A DNA stretch of 64,000 nt from Aeoliella mucimassa (lineage in GTDB: Bacteria; Planctomycetota; Planctomycetia; Pirellulales; Lacipirellulaceae). Under the pieces are notes generated by a model. It did not search any database and was not told the DNA's origin. It saw only the letters and a program-made list of their open reading frames with translations. The stretch covers positions 1,984,001-2,048,000 of the forward strand of contig NZ_CP036278.1 in assembly GCF_007748035.1 (NCBI RefSeq), written 5' to 3'. A program made the translations under genes and the position numbers. Shown piece after piece: positions 26,817 to 38,912 of the stretch (its first letter is position 1; the number at the start of each line of letters is the position of its first letter).

Positions 26817-27624
26817 TATTATGCTTACTTTTTGTGGCGGATTTCACCCCCTGGGGTGATATTCATTGCGCAAATTGGGTTGCATACTTGGAGGGCTGCG
26901 ATCGAGAAGGGGACTAAGGTTGTCAGCAACAAGTGATGCTTTGAGCGAAGTTGGACGACCAGCGGGGAGGGGAGCTGTCGGGTACATGCTCGCTTGGCAT
27001 TTGGGGGGCAGGCGTGTAGGGTCGATAAAAGGGGGGCCCTACACGTCGACCTACCTTCTTTCTCAGGGGGATACTCGATTGCTGTTCTTCAACCACCGCT
27101 TTGGGATCTAGGGGGTTGGACAACTTGCTCATCTTGCCTCGAGTAATAGCCATCTATCGACTGTGATTTTGGTGTGGCCTTTCAGCCATTGCCTGTTAGC
27201 GGGGTGAGGGTCGCCCGGTAGTAAGCGATATGGCGCGCCTCGAAATACTGGTTGCCAGGCTGTTGCAGTAGTAAAATAGCTGCGGCGACCCGCCGAATCA
27301 CCGACCTTTTCCGCAACACTGGCCCCAAGTCTTGCAATCGGTTTCATGCGACTTGCGAACGCCGTTCAGACGGCTAGTATGAGATCATCAACCTATTTAG
27401 TTTTAGCGACACAATCGCTACAGGCGTAGCTTTTCTTAACTGTTCCTCATTGAAGCGGTGGCGGGGGTTCACTTTTTCTAGTGCGATCGAGGTTCCCCAT
27501 TCGGGTGCCATGATCAGCCGGCGGTTTCTTATTGCGCTCCATTGTTTTCCCACGGGATCACAAGTGCGCTCGTGCTTCGAGCACCACAAACTTTTCCAGC
27601 AGTATTCAGGAGTTGCGTAATACG
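26817..27624. other. Intergenic region downstream of IS
   Basis: No convincing gene in about 800 bp. It has a 9-bp inverted repeat CGTGTAGGG/CCCTACACG (27013-27045, 15-base loop). The first bases are the original upstream DNA of the LuxR gene, including CATAAT on the minus strand (26818-26823) that could be its old -10 box. The part before 27625 should carry the promoter of the surface-protein gene; no clear promoter was identified. Confidence 0.5.
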
Positions 27625-30600
27625 ATGGCTACTTCTCGTTTAGCATCCAAGGTTTCTATGAACACAGTGGCGCTGTCCATCGCTCTGATGGTCGCCGGAA
27701 GCCAAACGCTACTGGCGCAAAGCGGTACCTGGACCAGCGCAACAGGGGGCGACTACGCTTCGGCGAGCAATTGGGCAGGCGGCACCATCGCTGGCGGTGC
27801 CGGCAACACGGCCGACATGAGTACGCTCGACGTGGTCGACTACGCTTCGATCATTGTCGACTCGCCAATTACCTTGGGACACTTGAGTTTCGGCGACACC
27901 AACATTACCACGCCAGGCGTGTGGGATATGTCGACTACCAATAACTCGGGCATCGTGCTCGACAACAACGGCGCCTCGCCCACGATTACCGTTGGTCAGC
28001 TCGGCGTGGTGGAAGCCGACGGCGCCGACGACGTGATTCTCGGCTACGACAACGAACTCGACGAAAACGACGTCCTTTCGGTCACCGGTTCGTCCGGCTT
28101 TACCAAGTTGGGAGCCGGCATCATCACGTTTGGTTTTGACCTGAGCGGTCTGACGGGCCCCATCAACATCAACGAGGGGACCGTACGCATCGCGGATACC
28201 TACGGAGAGGCGAGCTCGCCGATCACGATGAGCAACAATACCCGCCTCGAACAAACCAATGCGTCGGGAAGCACGGCATTTACCGACGTTACCGTGGAAG
28301 CGGGCGCTTCGGCGACGATTCAAATGCTGCGTGGTTCGAACTGGCTTACCGACGTTCGTCCAGCGGGAGCCGGTGCGACCTTCAATCTCGAAACCGAGCG
28401 AGATGCGACCACCGTCACTGCCCAAGGTGATTGGCTTGGAGCTGGTGGTGGTTTCGCAGTCGCAAATCTGGTGAACCAAGAAGCTGCGGATGGCCCAAGT
28501 TGGTTCCGCGCTCGCTTTAACCGCTCGGGGGCACCCTCCGGCGCGATGTTTGCCAGTACCGAAGTGAATCTCACCGCGTTTAACTTGGTGTATCAAACCA
28601 ACTCGTACGGCAACAACGTGGAACTCGGCGCACTGAACGGCGACGCCGGCTCGTCCCTCTACGGCGGCCACAACGGCAGCGGCGGTAGCGCCCCGCGGTA
28701 CATCATTGGTGGTCTCAACACCGACAGCAATTTCGCCGGCACGATCGTCGGCAACAGTGCTCAAGGTGGTATCTCGATCGAGAAAGTCGGCACCGGTACC
28801 CATACCTTCTCTGGCATGTTCGATGGCGACTCGTTGATTGCTTCGAGCACCGATATCGGTCGCCAAGGCGGAGTGATTCGCGTCACCGAAGGCACGCTGG
28901 CATTTACCGACGCGATCGACTCGATTCCCGGCGGGGCAGGTACCGACAAGTCGACCGTCGACGTTCTGGCGGGCGCGGTGCTTGATGTTTCTGGCACCGA
29001 CTCGACCTTCTCCAGTTCTCCGTTGCAACAATTTCAAGGGAGCGGGACGATTGTCGGTGATTTCAATCACGACGAAGGCGACATCCGCCCTGCCGATGTG
29101 TCGACCCCCGACAACGACACCACGCTCACCAACGTGCCGATCCCGACCATTGGTACCATCACCTTCGATGGCAATCTTGCCTTTAACGGCGGTACTGTGG
29201 TGTTCGACATGAGCGAAACTCCCGGCACCGACGACTTGGTCCAGGTCACCGGTTCCACCAGTGTCTCCGGCGGCGGTATCGTCGACCCGAACTTCATGGG
29301 CGCGGCTCCCGCCCCGGGCGAGACTTACACCTTCCTGACATCGACCGGCGGTTTTAGCGACGCAGTAAGTGGTTGGACAGTCAACTGGCCCGGTCGCGGT
29401 GCGAAGCCGAGCGTGTTTATTCAAGGCAACGACCTGAAGTTCACCACCACCGCGGTGGGAGCCTCGGCCGACCTGCTTTGGACCGGAGCGACGAACGATG
29501 CCTGGGACATCGAAGCTACGGTGAACTGGGAGAACATCAACAGCAGTGCTGCCGAAACGTTCTTCCAAGGCGATAACGTGACCTTCGACGATACCGGAGC
29601 GAACGTCGCGGTGGTGCTTGCTTCGGCCGTATCGCCGAATAACATGGTAATCGACTCCGATACGAACAACTACAGCTTCTCGGGGGCCTCGATTACCGCC
29701 ACCGGCACACTGCTCAAGAGCGGTGCCAGTACGGTAACCTTCACCGAAGCCAACACGTTTACCGCCGCGGCGGTGGAAGACGGCGTCGTGGAACTCGCCG
29801 ACATCGGTGGGGCCCTTGGTACCGGAACCCTCATGCTCGGGGCACCAGGAGCGGGGGCGACGATCAACACTACCGCCGCGGCACTGACGGTCAACGACAT
29901 CGTACTCTCAGGCGGCGACAATGTGATTCGCGCCGATAGCGGAGCTGTATTCTATCCTGCCGCTCTGTCGGGTAGCGGCAACCTGGAGTTCGCTAGCGAT
30001 TCCACCGATTTGCGACTCGACATCGGCGGAGTCGACTCCGCCCTGACTGGTACCATTACCATCGGTACCGATCCCGACGAGACCGAACCAGCCGAAGGCA
30101 TGTGGGTTCGTATCAACGGCGCTGATAACGATTTTCCAAACGCCGACGTAGTGCTGGTTGACAACGCCCAAGTGGTCAATCGGGCTGGTTCAAGCACGGT
30201 CACCACCATTCAGCTTGGCTCGCTCACCGGCGAAGCCGGCACGCTGCTCACGCCCTTCGGCGGCGGCGGAGCCACGCCCGGCACGAACTGGGAAATTGGC
30301 AATACCGGCGCTTCCACCACGTTCGATGGCGTGATCGAAGATGGCGGCAACGGCTATCCCGACTCCGAGATCCCGGCTCAAGGATATGTCACCAAGGTCG
30401 GTTCCGGTACGCTGACCCTCACGGGCCTGAATACCTACACCGGTGATACAACAGTCAGCGGAGGTACGCTCAGCGTCACCAACGCCTACCTCGCCGACAC
30501 GGCCGATGTGTACATGGAAACCGGCGCGTTGTTCGATCTTAGTTTCTCCGGTACCGACGTGATCGACTCGTTGTTCCTCGACGGGGTCTCGCAACTCACC

Positions 30601-30987
30601 GGTATCTACGGCAGCAGTGCCGACATGCCGGCCGGGGCCGACTACTACGTCGACTACCTGACTGGCCTCGGGTTGCTTGAAGTCACTACCTACGTCGCCC
30701 CACCAGTGCTTCCGGGCGACTACAACTACGATGGCATCGTGAACCTGGCCGATTATACCGTGTGGCGCGACAATCTTGGTGCTGCGGAAGGCACGTTGGG
30801 CGTGAACGACACGGTCGGCGGAGCCATCGGTTTGGACCAGTACGATTTGTGGAAAGGCAACTTCGGTGCCACGGCCGCCGCGGCTTCGCTTAGTGATCAA
30901 GCGAACGTGCCCGAGCCTGCCTCGGCAGTGGTTTGCCTGCTATTGGTAACCCTTGGAGTGGCAGCCCGCCGCTGCAGCATCAAGTAG
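27625..30987 (+). CDS. PEP-CTERM surface protein with autotransporter-like repeats and dockerin-like pair
   Basis: A 1,120-residue exported protein. A signal peptide ends near residue 32. The body is a long beta-rich repeat region in the style of autotransporter-associated repeats ([49 protein letters not shown]). Near 1029-1085 comes a pair of EF-hand-like segments ([20 protein letters not shown] and [12 protein letters not shown]) as in dockerin type I. It ends with a PEP-CTERM sorting tail (VPEP, hydrophobic helix, RRCSIK). It is probably a surface adhesin or scaffold. It is the first gene of the pectin-related locus; the start at 27625 opens the signal peptide. Confidence 0.88.
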   Translation: MATSRLASKVSMNTVALSIALMVAGSQTLLAQSGTWTSATGGDYASASNWAGGTIAGGAGNTADMSTLDVVDYASIIVDSPITLGHLSFGDTNITTPGVWDMSTTNNSGIVLDNNGASPTITVGQLGVVEADGADDVILGYDNELDENDVLSVTGSSGFTKLGAGIITFGFDLSGLTGPININEGTVRIADTYGEASSPITMSNNTRLEQTNASGSTAFTDVTVEAGASATIQMLRGSNWLTDVRPAGAGATFNLETERDATTVTAQGDWLGAGGGFAVANLVNQEAADGPSWFRARFNRSGAPSGAMFASTEVNLTAFNLVYQTNSYGNNVELGALNGDAGSSLYGGHNGSGGSAPRYIIGGLNTDSNFAGTIVGNSAQGGISIEKVGTGTHTFSGMFDGDSLIASSTDIGRQGGVIRVTEGTLAFTDAIDSIPGGAGTDKSTVDVLAGAVLDVSGTDSTFSSSPLQQFQGSGTIVGDFNHDEGDIRPADVSTPDNDTTLTNVPIPTIGTITFDGNLAFNGGTVVFDMSETPGTDDLVQVTGSTSVSGGGIVDPNFMGAAPAPGETYTFLTSTGGFSDAVSGWTVNWPGRGAKPSVFIQGNDLKFTTTAVGASADLLWTGATNDAWDIEATVNWENINSSAAETFFQGDNVTFDDTGANVAVVLASAVSPNNMVIDSDTNNYSFSGASITATGTLLKSGASTVTFTEANTFTAAAVEDGVVELADIGGALGTGTLMLGAPGAGATINTTAAALTVNDIVLSGGDNVIRADSGAVFYPAALSGSGNLEFASDSTDLRLDIGGVDSALTGTITIGTDPDETEPAEGMWVRINGADNDFPNADVVLVDNAQVVNRAGSSTVTTIQLGSLTGEAGTLLTPFGGGGATPGTNWEIGNTGASTTFDGVIEDGGNGYPDSEIPAQGYVTKVGSGTLTLTGLNTYTGDTTVSGGTLSVTNAYLADTADVYMETGALFDLSFSGTDVIDSLFLDGVSQLTGIYGSSADMPAGADYYVDYLTGLGLLEVTTYVAPPVLPGDYNYDGIVNLADYTVWRDNLGAAEGTLGVNDTVGGAIGLDQYDLWKGNFGATAAAASLSDQANVPEPASAVVCLLLVTLGVAARRCSIK

Positions 30988-31131
30988 TGGAGTGTCAGGT
31001 CGTCGGTGAAACGTGTGTCGGCCCTGGCTGGCATACCTTCCACCGAACGATCGCTTTCGGACGCACGGAATCGCATTTCCTTTTCTCTCGCGTGATTACT
31101 CACCTTGGACTCTCTTCCTCTGGAGCGACTA

Positions 31132-31929
31132 ATGAAACGACTACAACCGAAACGCTGGCTCGTGGCCTGGGCCGGTGCCGCCTTAGCCTGTTACTTGGCT
31201 GGTCCCGCAACCGCGGCTACCATTTCACTCGATTCCAGTAGCGACACTTGGATTCGCGATGGGCGGAGCTACTCGGCCAACGGGATCGACGGAGTACTCG
31301 ACGCCCGCACTGAGTTTGTGCCGTACGTGCAGTTCGATATGTCGGGCCTCGATATCGACAGCATCACCGATGCCGCGCTGCGACTTTGGAAAGTGCCCAG
31401 CGCCCGGAACGATACGATCGTCACGGGACGCTACGCGACTTATGGTTTGAGCGACCTGCCAGGCAACACCCTGCAGAACTGGCACGAAACCGATGATTTC
31501 GATCCCGGCGATGCGACCAACGGGCTCGACTTCCGCAATACCGGTGCCGAATGGAGTCCCAATTACACCGCGACGACCGGTACCCAGGCCAACGGTATCG
31601 ACCGCGATTTGCTCACGAGCCTTGATATGGAAGATGGAGCCAATGTGGTCGAAAGCGTCAACAACTCGACCGGCGAGATCGTGCTCACCGGTGCCGATCT
31701 GATCGCCTTCCTCAACTCGCGAGCCGACGACAACGGGCTAGTCACGTTCTTGTTGCCGGTCGAGGCCGATGGTGGTCGCGGGTGGGGCATTGCTTCGAAA
31801 GAGAATGTGGATTCCGCACTGCATCCGCAGTTGGATCTTACCTACTCGGCGAACGTGCCCGAGCCCACCTCGTTGGTACTTTGCGGCTTGGCCGGAGCCA
31901 TGCTGCTGGTCGCCCGTCGTCGTGGCTAA
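31132..31929 (+). CDS. DNRLRE-domain PEP-CTERM protein
   Basis: A 265-residue exported protein: a signal peptide to about residue 29, then one DNRLRE-type beta domain (SSDTWIRDGRSYSAN, FVPYVQFDMSGLDIDSITDA, FLNSRADDNGLVTFLLPVE) and a C-terminal PEP-CTERM tail (VPEPTSLVLCGLAGAMLLVA then RRRG). The domain is clearly homologous to the N-terminal domains of the two PL11 lyases downstream. GGAG 9 bases upstream supports the ATG at 31132. It may bind carbohydrate at the surface; this is inference. Confidence 0.87.
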   Translation: MKRLQPKRWLVAWAGAALACYLAGPATAATISLDSSSDTWIRDGRSYSANGIDGVLDARTEFVPYVQFDMSGLDIDSITDAALRLWKVPSARNDTIVTGRYATYGLSDLPGNTLQNWHETDDFDPGDATNGLDFRNTGAEWSPNYTATTGTQANGIDRDLLTSLDMEDGANVVESVNNSTGEIVLTGADLIAFLNSRADDNGLVTFLLPVEADGGRGWGIASKENVDSALHPQLDLTYSANVPEPTSLVLCGLAGAMLLVARRRG

Positions 31930-32047
31930 CTAGCAAACCTTTACCACCTCCTTCGCTGGCGATCGCCGAGTGCCGGGCAGCAAACTCGTCGGTCGCCACG
32001 AGGGAGGAGTGGTAACTTTTCGCGATTATTGGACCCCGGGATTCGAC

Positions 32048-33382
32048 ATGCTTCGCTTACAATTTACGACCCCGCTACGGCGAGCTACCGCTCTGCCGTT
32101 TTTTGCGTTTACTATGCTCCTGTTTGGCTCCATTGCTGTGGGGGCCGATCTCAACGTAATCGACCATGGTGCAACGCCTGGCGGGCAAGCTCTTTGCACG
32201 CAGGCCATCCAGCAAGCCATCGACACCGCGGCCGACGACGGGGGAGGGCGGGTTGTCGTGCCGGCCGGCGTGTTCAAGACCGGCGCGTTGTTCCTCAAAC
32301 AGGGGGTCGAGCTGCATCTGGCCGACGACGCAGTGCTGCTCGGTTCGACCGACCTGGCCGACTATCCGAAGCGAGTCACTCGTATCGAAGGGCATTTTGA
32401 GCCCTGGCGGCCCGCGCTGGTGAATGCCGAAGGGATGTCGCGAGTTGCGATCACCGGCCAAGGCACCCTCGATGGCAACGGCAAACCCTTCTGGGCCGCT
32501 TTCTGGAAACGCCGCAAAGAGAACCCCAAGTGCACGAATCTCGAAGTTGAACGCCCTCGGTTGATGTTCATCGATGGTGCTTCTGAGGTGCTTGTGCAAG
32601 GTATCCACTTCAAAGACTCCGGCTTCTGGAACTTGCACGTTTATCGGTGTCGCAATGTGGTGATCGATGGCATCACCATCACCGCTCCCCATGGCGATCC
32701 GCCACAGATTACCGACATTTCGCAGCCCTGGGACGAGATCTCCATCGACCGGGCCCCCAGCTCCGACGGCATCGATGTCGATAGCTGCCAGGGAGTGACC
32801 ATTCGCAACTGTACCATCTCGGTCGGCGACGACTGCATCGCGTTGAAGGGATCGAAGGGGCCGCTTGCCATGCAGGACGAGTCGAGTCCTCCGGTGGAGA
32901 ACGTGCTGGTGACCGATTGCAATTTCGAGAACGGCCATGGCATGCTCACCTGCGGTAGCGAGGCCACCATCATCCGCAACGTGGTGGTCCGCCGGTGCCG
33001 AGTGGGCAACGGAGTACCGATGGTGCGTTACAAACTGCGACCCGATACGCCGCAGCTCTACGAGAACTTCGTATTCGAAGACCTGGAACTCGCGGGCGCC
33101 CAAGCGTTGTTCGACGTCAAACCATGGCGGCAGTTCTTCGACCTCGGCGACCACGCCCCGCCTGTCTCCACGGTGCAGAACGTAGTGATTCGTAACCTCA
33201 CCGGCAACGTGCGATCGCTCGGCGAGCTGCGCGGTAACGAGGGGGACGTGATTCGCAACTTGACCATCGAGAACGTCGACCTGTCGACCGAGAAGCCAGG
33301 CTTCCGCATCGGTGATGTCGAGGGACTCGTTGCCAAGCAGGCCTTCGTCGACGGCAAGCCGCTCGTTTGGGAGCAACCGTAG
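32048..33382 (+). CDS. Secreted glycoside hydrolase family 28 (pectinase)
   Basis: A 444-residue exported GH28 enzyme (polygalacturonase or rhamnogalacturonan-type hydrolase). A signal peptide is followed by a right-handed beta-helix with the family motifs in order: SSDGIDVDS near 237, GDDCIALKG near 259 and NGHGM near 293, supplying the catalytic Asp residues, then VRYKLRPD in the position of the conserved RIK. The upstream GTG at 31970 is rejected in favour of ATG 32048, which opens the signal. It hydrolyses alpha-1,4 galacturonate linkages in pectin; endo or exo mode is not known. Confidence 0.92.
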   Translation: MLRLQFTTPLRRATALPFFAFTMLLFGSIAVGADLNVIDHGATPGGQALCTQAIQQAIDTAADDGGGRVVVPAGVFKTGALFLKQGVELHLADDAVLLGSTDLADYPKRVTRIEGHFEPWRPALVNAEGMSRVAITGQGTLDGNGKPFWAAFWKRRKENPKCTNLEVERPRLMFIDGASEVLVQGIHFKDSGFWNLHVYRCRNVVIDGITITAPHGDPPQITDISQPWDEISIDRAPSSDGIDVDSCQGVTIRNCTISVGDDCIALKGSKGPLAMQDESSPPVENVLVTDCNFENGHGMLTCGSEATIIRNVVVRRCRVGNGVPMVRYKLRPDTPQLYENFVFEDLELAGAQALFDVKPWRQFFDLGDHAPPVSTVQNVVIRNLTGNVRSLGELRGNEGDVIRNLTIENVDLSTEKPGFRIGDVEGLVAKQAFVDGKPLVWEQP

Positions 33383-33467
33383 CGGGGTCCAATTCGATCG
33401 GCGGGCAGAATGACACTGAAGATGGGGGAGAAGCGAGGTCGGTGCGAGTAAGCCTCGCGAAACGCAA

Positions 33468-33498
33468 CAGGCCGCCAATCACGCGGATTGGCGGCCTG
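33468..33498. terminator. Hairpin between convergent genes
   Basis: A perfect 13-bp stem (CAGGCCGCCAATC and GATTGGCGGCCTG, 5-base loop) between the GH28 gene and the convergent lipoprotein gene. No T run follows on the plus strand; TTGCGTTT follows on the minus strand. A bidirectional transcription end is likely. Confidence 0.6.
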
Positions 33499-33578
33499 GG
33501 GATTCGCGAGTCTTTCACAACTCTTGCCGATGAGACGACCTGCTGGCTATCGTCGCATCGGGCGTCGAATGCGGGTTG

Positions 33579-33998
33579 TTAGTTCTTCGACTTCAGCTCG
33601 ATCGTAAAGTCGTTACCGCCCGATTCCACGTCGTATTCCAAACCCGACGAGTCGGGCGAGGTATAGAACAGCGGAATCAGCGATCCCGAGTCGACCGAAC
33701 CATCGGGCTGGTCGTACTTCGGTGGCCAGTTGGCCTTGGAATAAGCCATCACGGCCACTTTGTGCTTGCCCAGCAAGGCTCCGTCGGAGTCGCTAAAAGT
33801 GCCAAGCCTAAATGTTCCGTCGCTGGCAATCTCGCCTTCGGCCACCTTGCCATTTTCAGGGCGAAATATCACTTTGCCTTGCGAGAGAGGGTTTCCATCC
33901 AGCAGTACGGTGCCGGTTACTTTGGCAGTTTCGGGGCCTCCTCCACACCCTAAGCTAGGGAGCAGGGAGACCCCGACTGCCATGATAATCGTACGCAT
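33579..33998 (-). CDS. Lipoprotein with transthyretin-like domain
   Basis: A 139-residue lipoprotein: a signal ending in the lipobox-like SLLPSLGC, then a small beta-sandwich (VTGTVLLDGNPLSQGKVIFR, EGEIASDGTFRLGTFSDSDG, KHKVAVMAY) like the carboxypeptidase-regulatory/transthyretin-like proteins that planctomycetes keep next to DUF1559 genes. The ATG at 33998 is preferred over 34043 because it opens the signal. It follows the DUF1559 gene by about 50 bp, so the two form an operon. The role is unknown. Confidence 0.8.
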   Translation of the reverse strand: MRTIIMAVGVSLLPSLGCGGGPETAKVTGTVLLDGNPLSQGKVIFRPENGKVAEGEIASDGTFRLGTFSDSDGALLGKHKVAVMAYSKANWPPKYDQPDGSVDSGSLIPLFYTSPDSSGLEYDVESGGNDFTIELKSKN

Positions 33999-34049
33999 GA
34001 TCCGAGTTGGTTTATCTACAGGTGCCTGGAGCATTGGTATCACTTGGAG

Positions 34050-35153
34050 CTAGAAGCCAGATTCGTAGATGTCGCCCGAATCGCGGCTGGCCATCGGCCG
34101 CAGCACTCCTTCGAGGCTCACGTCTTCGCTGATAAAGTGCACCGACGCATCGCACATCAGGATGTTTACTCCGCCGGGATGCTCGCTACCGAGACTCAAG
34201 TCGGTGAGTGGGTAGCTGGTCGGCGAGGCGGTTTGTGGATCGCCATCGCCGGGAGTGTAGTAAGCCGCTGCTTTGATGGGGTGGTACACGTTCTTGGCGT
34301 TGAATACCCAACCACGAGAGTGACGGATTTTATCCTTGGAATTGGGGTCCTGGTAACGACCACTAAGGCTGCCGACGATCCAGGGCATCGAAGCCCCGGC
34401 TTGCCAAGACAGTTCGCCGAGCATCATGGTGTTCGAAGTGCCATCGGTAATGCGGGCCAGCTTCATATTGTTAAACGGATAGATCGCACCGTTAATCGCG
34501 ACTCCGCCCGAGCTGCCAGATCCACCACAACTGTACTGGGTATAGGTATTCTCGGGGAAATTGAAGCGGGCACCACGACCACCACCGGAGGGAGGGCACG
34601 CCGAAATGGTGTTGCCCTCTTCGTCAGGGCCAGGCTTGGCACCCATGATCGGTACGTAGTGCGGCATCAGATCGGTTTCGGCATAGTCCGGAATCGACGA
34701 GCCATCGGGCTTGGCCGGCGCAGACGTGAACTCGGTCCATTGCACCTGGGCGGCCGAAGGACATCGCAACTGCGGTACGGGAGTCCAATACGCGACCCCG
34801 TTAGCACCTTGCGACCAGTGTTGGTCGGGGTCGATCAGGTCGACCAGCACCTGGTTCTCCATGAATGGCATCAACCGCGCATGGGCGCTGAGGGCCGTGG
34901 GAGCGTCGGCGTGCGGGGGAAGCTTTCCATAGGTGTCGGCATAGTTATGAGCCGCGATGCCGAGCTGTCTTAGACGATTCGCACAGTCCATGTGTCGCGC
35001 GGCTTCACGGGCTGCTTGCACGGCCGGCAGAAGCAACGCGACCAGGATGCCGATAATGGCGATCACCACCAGTAGCTCGACAAGCGTAAAGGCGCTTTGC
35101 GAGCCGCGCAACCGTCCATCCATACGGCGATAACGCCACAGAGTCTTGAACAT
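34050..35153 (-). CDS. DUF1559 prepilin-like protein
   Basis: A 367-residue protein with a type IV prepilin-like N terminus ([20 protein letters not shown]), so it is processed by a prepilin peptidase and enters a pseudopilin-like assembly, and a DUF1559 body. It ends in the DUF1559 H-x9-DG region ([20 protein letters not shown]). These families are hugely expanded in planctomycetes. The start ATG lies just before the helix. Upstream is a 530-bp divergent gap shared with the first PL11 gene. Confidence 0.92.
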   Translation of the reverse strand: MFKTLWRYRRMDGRLRGSQSAFTLVELLVVIAIIGILVALLLPAVQAAREAARHMDCANRLRQLGIAAHNYADTYGKLPPHADAPTALSAHARLMPFMENQVLVDLIDPDQHWSQGANGVAYWTPVPQLRCPSAAQVQWTEFTSAPAKPDGSSIPDYAETDLMPHYVPIMGAKPGPDEEGNTISACPPSGGGRGARFNFPENTYTQYSCGGSGSSGGVAINGAIYPFNNMKLARITDGTSNTMMLGELSWQAGASMPWIVGSLSGRYQDPNSKDKIRHSRGWVFNAKNVYHPIKAAAYYTPGDGDPQTASPTSYPLTDLSLGSEHPGGVNILMCDASVHFISEDVSLEGVLRPMASRDSGDIYESGF

Positions 35154-35684
35154 CGAAAAGCTCCAGCCTGGGAGGCCCCTTATTGGCGACCTCGAACGAG
35201 GGAAAAGTCGAGAAGTTGAATCTTCGCGTTGGAAATCGTTTGAAAAGCTTGGATAGAGGAGAGCCGTCCCGCCCGCTATCGCGTCCGACTAAAAAAATTA
35301 TACAGATGCGATTTAGCCGGCCAATTGGTTTGGGCTGCGATTGCGAAATATGGCCTAGAGGTTGCGGGAATTAACTCGGCAATATGGTGTGACTCGACAA
35401 ATGGTCTAGATATAATAAATCTTTAGAGAGTGCACGGCAGGCGAGCGTCAGGTGTACGTGCAACAGAAGGCACTCGCTGTGCGTTGTTGGCAGCTTGTGA
35501 TCGTCGCAAAGCTTCGCCTGTCGCGCGGTGAGTGCAACTCGCTATCGGCGGTCTCGTTTGTCTACTCTCCTCATGGCGAATGCGGTGTCGCGCTGACGCA
35601 AGCATTCGCAACTTTTCAACGGCGCGGAACTCTTCCCACAGAGCGCTCGCGCCGCAGGTGGAACGTCGGAACAGGTATCGCACC
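35154..35684. promoter_or_regulatory. Divergent intergenic region, A+T-rich
   Basis: About 530 bp between the DUF1559 and PL11 genes with no convincing gene. It has A+T-rich parts and a good -10-like TATAAT at 35411-35416 on the plus strand, but no matching -35 box at 17 bases. It is likely to carry both promoters. Confidence 0.45.
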
Positions 35685-38600
35685 ATGCAACATTCGTCGC
35701 GCTCCAAAGCGAAAGCGCCTCATCGTAGTCGTAAGCTCATGTTCGAATCGCTCGAAGCGCGGCAGTTGTTGTCGGTCACCACGCTTTCGGCCAGCGACGA
35801 TACCTACCTGCGCTCCGGCTATAGCAATGGCGGAGTCGACGTGCTCGACTCCCGCTACAGCTTTGTACCTTACATTAAGTTTGACCTCTCGCAGCTCAAT
35901 ATCGATGAGATCACCTCGGCGACGCTCACGGTCACCAAAGTGGCCAGCGTGCGGAACGACGCGATCAACGAAGGTCGCTTCGCCGTGTATGGTCTCGCCG
36001 ACCTGGCTGGTAACACGCCGCAAGATTGGAACGAGTCGACACTCGTCGCCGGCACGAACAACGGGGCGGAGTGGAACGACGACAGCAGCACCAATGGCAT
36101 CGACCGCTCTCGGCTTACTTCACTCGACCCCGAGGATGGTGCCGACGTCACCGAGACCATCAACAACAGCACCGGAGCGGCCCAGACCCTTACGGGAACT
36201 GCGTTGGTCGACTTTCTCAACTCGCGCGTCGACGACGACGGTTTTGTGACCTTTGTGATTCCCGTCGAAGCCGACGGTCGCGGGTACGGGCTCGCCAGCA
36301 AGGAATACGCCGACCAGAGCATGCACCCCACGCTCGAGATCACCTACGACGAAGGCTCCGGCGGCGGCGACTCAAACGATCCCTACCCAGAGAACCCCAC
36401 TCGATTTGCCCGCCAGGTCGAGCAGCTCAATCGCGGAGTGGTCGCGCTGCGAACTTCATCGTCGAGCGTGATGCTCAGCTGGCGGCTGCTGGGCGACGAT
36501 GCCGCCGACATCGGTTTTAATGTCTATCGATCGACTAGCGGGCGCGATTCCTACAAGCTCAATAGTGCGGTCATCACCGACGCGACGATGTTCGTCGACA
36601 ACTCGGCCAGCGACGCGTTCAGTTACCTCTACACGGTGGTGCCGGTCGTTGATGGGGTGGAACTTGCCAGCAGCGAGACCTACTGGCTCGACTCCACGAC
36701 CGATGTGCAGCAACATATCGACATCCCGCTGGTGATTCCCCCGAGCGGAGTCACCCCCACCGGCGAGAGCTACACCTACTCGGCCAACGATGCGACCGTC
36801 GCCGACCTGGATGGCGATGGCCAATATGAAATCATCCTGAAGTGGGACCCCTCGAACGCGCAAGACAACTCCAAGCCCGGCTACACCGGCAACGTGTACG
36901 TCGACGCCTACACGCTCGAAGGAGAGCTGCTCTGGCGGATCGACCTCGGCGTGAACATCCGCGCCGGCGCGCACTACACTCAGATGCTCGCCTACGATTT
37001 CAACGGCAACGGTCGCGCCGAGGTCGTACTGCGAACCGCGCCCGGCACTGTCGATGGCCAAGGCAACTACGTGCTGCTCAACGACGACAATCCCCAGGCC
37101 GACTATCGCAACTCGGGTGGCTACATCCTCACCGGCCCGGAGTACCTAACCGTGTTCGATGGCTATACCGGCGGCGAGCTGGCGACCATCAACTTTCCGC
37201 TCGAACGCAACGACGTGAGTTCTTGGGGCGACAACTACGGCAACCGAGCCGACCGGTTTCTGGCCGCGGTCGCGTACGTCGATGGCACACGGCCGAGCAT
37301 TGTCTGGGCGCGGGGCTATTATGGTCCCCGTAGCGGCTATCAGGCACGTAACGAGCTGGTCGCTCTCAACTGGCGGGATGGCGAGCTCACGCAGGTCTGG
37401 CGGTTCAATGCCGCCACCAATGGTGAGAACTCCGAGTACATCGGGCAGGGAGCCCACTCCATGGTCGTGGCCGACGTCGATGGCGACGGCTACGACGAAA
37501 TCGTGTACGGCGCTTCGGTCATCGACCACGATGGCACCGGGCTGTACTCCACTGGCTTAGGGCATGGCGATGCGCTGCACGTATCGGACATGGACCCCAC
37601 AAACCCAGGGCTTGAGATCTTCATGGTCCACGAGTCACCTGGTGCCTACGAATCGCAGGGACGCGACGCCGGGGCCGAGGTGCACGACGCCATGACAGGC
37701 GAGCTGCTGGTGCAGGTTCCCTCGAACAACGATGTCGGCCGCGGCGTCGCCGGCGACATCGATCCCAACCACGAAGGCTACGAGTTCTGGGCCACCACCG
37801 ACGAGGGCACGCGCTACATCTACAACGTCTCCGGCGACGCCCTGTACGAAACGCCGGGCAACATGATGGTCAACTTCCTGGTCTACTGGGATGGCGACCT
37901 GTCGCGGGAACTGCTCGACGGCACCACCGTTTCGGAATGGAACAACCCGGGCCGTACGAACCTGCTGTCGTACTCGGCGAGCAGTTTCAACAACACCGGG
38001 CATCTGGCGAGCAACAACAGCACTAAGAGCACTCCCTCGTTGGTGGCCGACCTGCTCGGCGACTGGCGCGAGGAGATCGTCTGGCGGCGGGCCGATAACT
38101 CGGCCTTGGAGATCTGGATCTCAGCCACCCCGACCGACACCCGCCTGACCACGTTGATGCACGACACGCATTACCGCGAAGCGGTGGCTACGCAGAACTC
38201 GGCTTACAACCAGCCGAACCATACCAGCTACTGGATCGGCGAGGGGATGACCACCCCGCCGCAGCCGCTGATCTATTACGGCGGCACTCTGCCTGGCGAC
38301 TACAACCAAGACGGAGCGGTGAGTCTCGCCGACTACACCGTGTGGCGCGACTGGCTCGGTAGCACCACCAATCTCGCTGCCGATGGCGATCACAACGGAG
38401 TGATCGACGATGCCGACTACCAGATTTGGAAACAGAACTTCGGGGCCGTGCTCGACGAGGTGCCGAGCTTCTCGTCGCGAGAGCTCGCAAGCTTGTCGAC
38501 CACCGTGTCGGCTTCCACCGCTGCCACCGATACGCCGGTGATGGCCGAGCCCAGCCCGTCTCTGGCGGCTGCGTTTGCTGCGTTCGGTAGCGAATCGCAA

Positions 38601-38840
38601 GCTCCGAGCCCCAAGGCAATCGGTCCTCAGCCGCTGGAGCAACCTGCTGCGAGTAATCTCGACCTGCAGATAATGGTTCGCCAGCACGCTCAGCAGGCGA
38701 CGGAGCAATCGTTCGCCCGCCGCGACCACCGGGCTCGCCAAGCTGCCTCAATGTCCTTGTCCACATCCTCGGACTCTTCATCATCCGGTAGCTTGCCGCA
38801 TTGGATTCCTCTGGTCGGCCCGCTGCGCGAGTTCTCCTAA
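35685..38840 (+). CDS. Rhamnogalacturonan lyase PL11 with LEPR motif, DNRLRE and dockerin-like domains
   Basis: A 1,051-residue secreted enzyme. Domains in order: a basic leader with LEPR-type motif ([11 protein letters not shown]), a DNRLRE domain (about 30-220), an FN3-like segment ([20 protein letters not shown]), the PL11 beta-propeller (about 350-850; [54 protein letters not shown]), a dockerin-like EF-hand pair (about 870-930; [20 protein letters not shown] and DYQIWKQNF), and a Ser/Ala-rich tail. The family cleaves the RG-I backbone by beta-elimination. The ATG at 35685 is chosen as the last start before the leader. It is followed by a paralogue 72 bp downstream. Confidence 0.92.
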   Translation: MQHSSRSKAKAPHRSRKLMFESLEARQLLSVTTLSASDDTYLRSGYSNGGVDVLDSRYSFVPYIKFDLSQLNIDEITSATLTVTKVASVRNDAINEGRFAVYGLADLAGNTPQDWNESTLVAGTNNGAEWNDDSSTNGIDRSRLTSLDPEDGADVTETINNSTGAAQTLTGTALVDFLNSRVDDDGFVTFVIPVEADGRGYGLASKEYADQSMHPTLEITYDEGSGGGDSNDPYPENPTRFARQVEQLNRGVVALRTSSSSVMLSWRLLGDDAADIGFNVYRSTSGRDSYKLNSAVITDATMFVDNSASDAFSYLYTVVPVVDGVELASSETYWLDSTTDVQQHIDIPLVIPPSGVTPTGESYTYSANDATVADLDGDGQYEIILKWDPSNAQDNSKPGYTGNVYVDAYTLEGELLWRIDLGVNIRAGAHYTQMLAYDFNGNGRAEVVLRTAPGTVDGQGNYVLLNDDNPQADYRNSGGYILTGPEYLTVFDGYTGGELATINFPLERNDVSSWGDNYGNRADRFLAAVAYVDGTRPSIVWARGYYGPRSGYQARNELVALNWRDGELTQVWRFNAATNGENSEYIGQGAHSMVVADVDGDGYDEIVYGASVIDHDGTGLYSTGLGHGDALHVSDMDPTNPGLEIFMVHESPGAYESQGRDAGAEVHDAMTGELLVQVPSNNDVGRGVAGDIDPNHEGYEFWATTDEGTRYIYNVSGDALYETPGNMMVNFLVYWDGDLSRELLDGTTVSEWNNPGRTNLLSYSASSFNNTGHLASNNSTKSTPSLVADLLGDWREEIVWRRADNSALEIWISATPTDTRLTTLMHDTHYREAVATQNSAYNQPNHTSYWIGEGMTTPPQPLIYYGGTLPGDYNQDGAVSLADYTVWRDWLGSTTNLAADGDHNGVIDDADYQIWKQNFGAVLDEVPSFSSRELASLSTTVSASTAATDTPVMAEPSPSLAAAFAAFGSESQAPSPKAIGPQPLEQPAASNLDLQIMVRQHAQQATEQSFARRDHRARQAASMSLSTSSDSSSSGSLPHWIPLVGPLREFS

Positions 38841-38912
38841 TCCACATACTTCTAACGGGAGAGAAGCCTCCTGGCTTGCCTCCCCAGCTCGTTTGCCCCA
38901 GTACCAGCCGCC

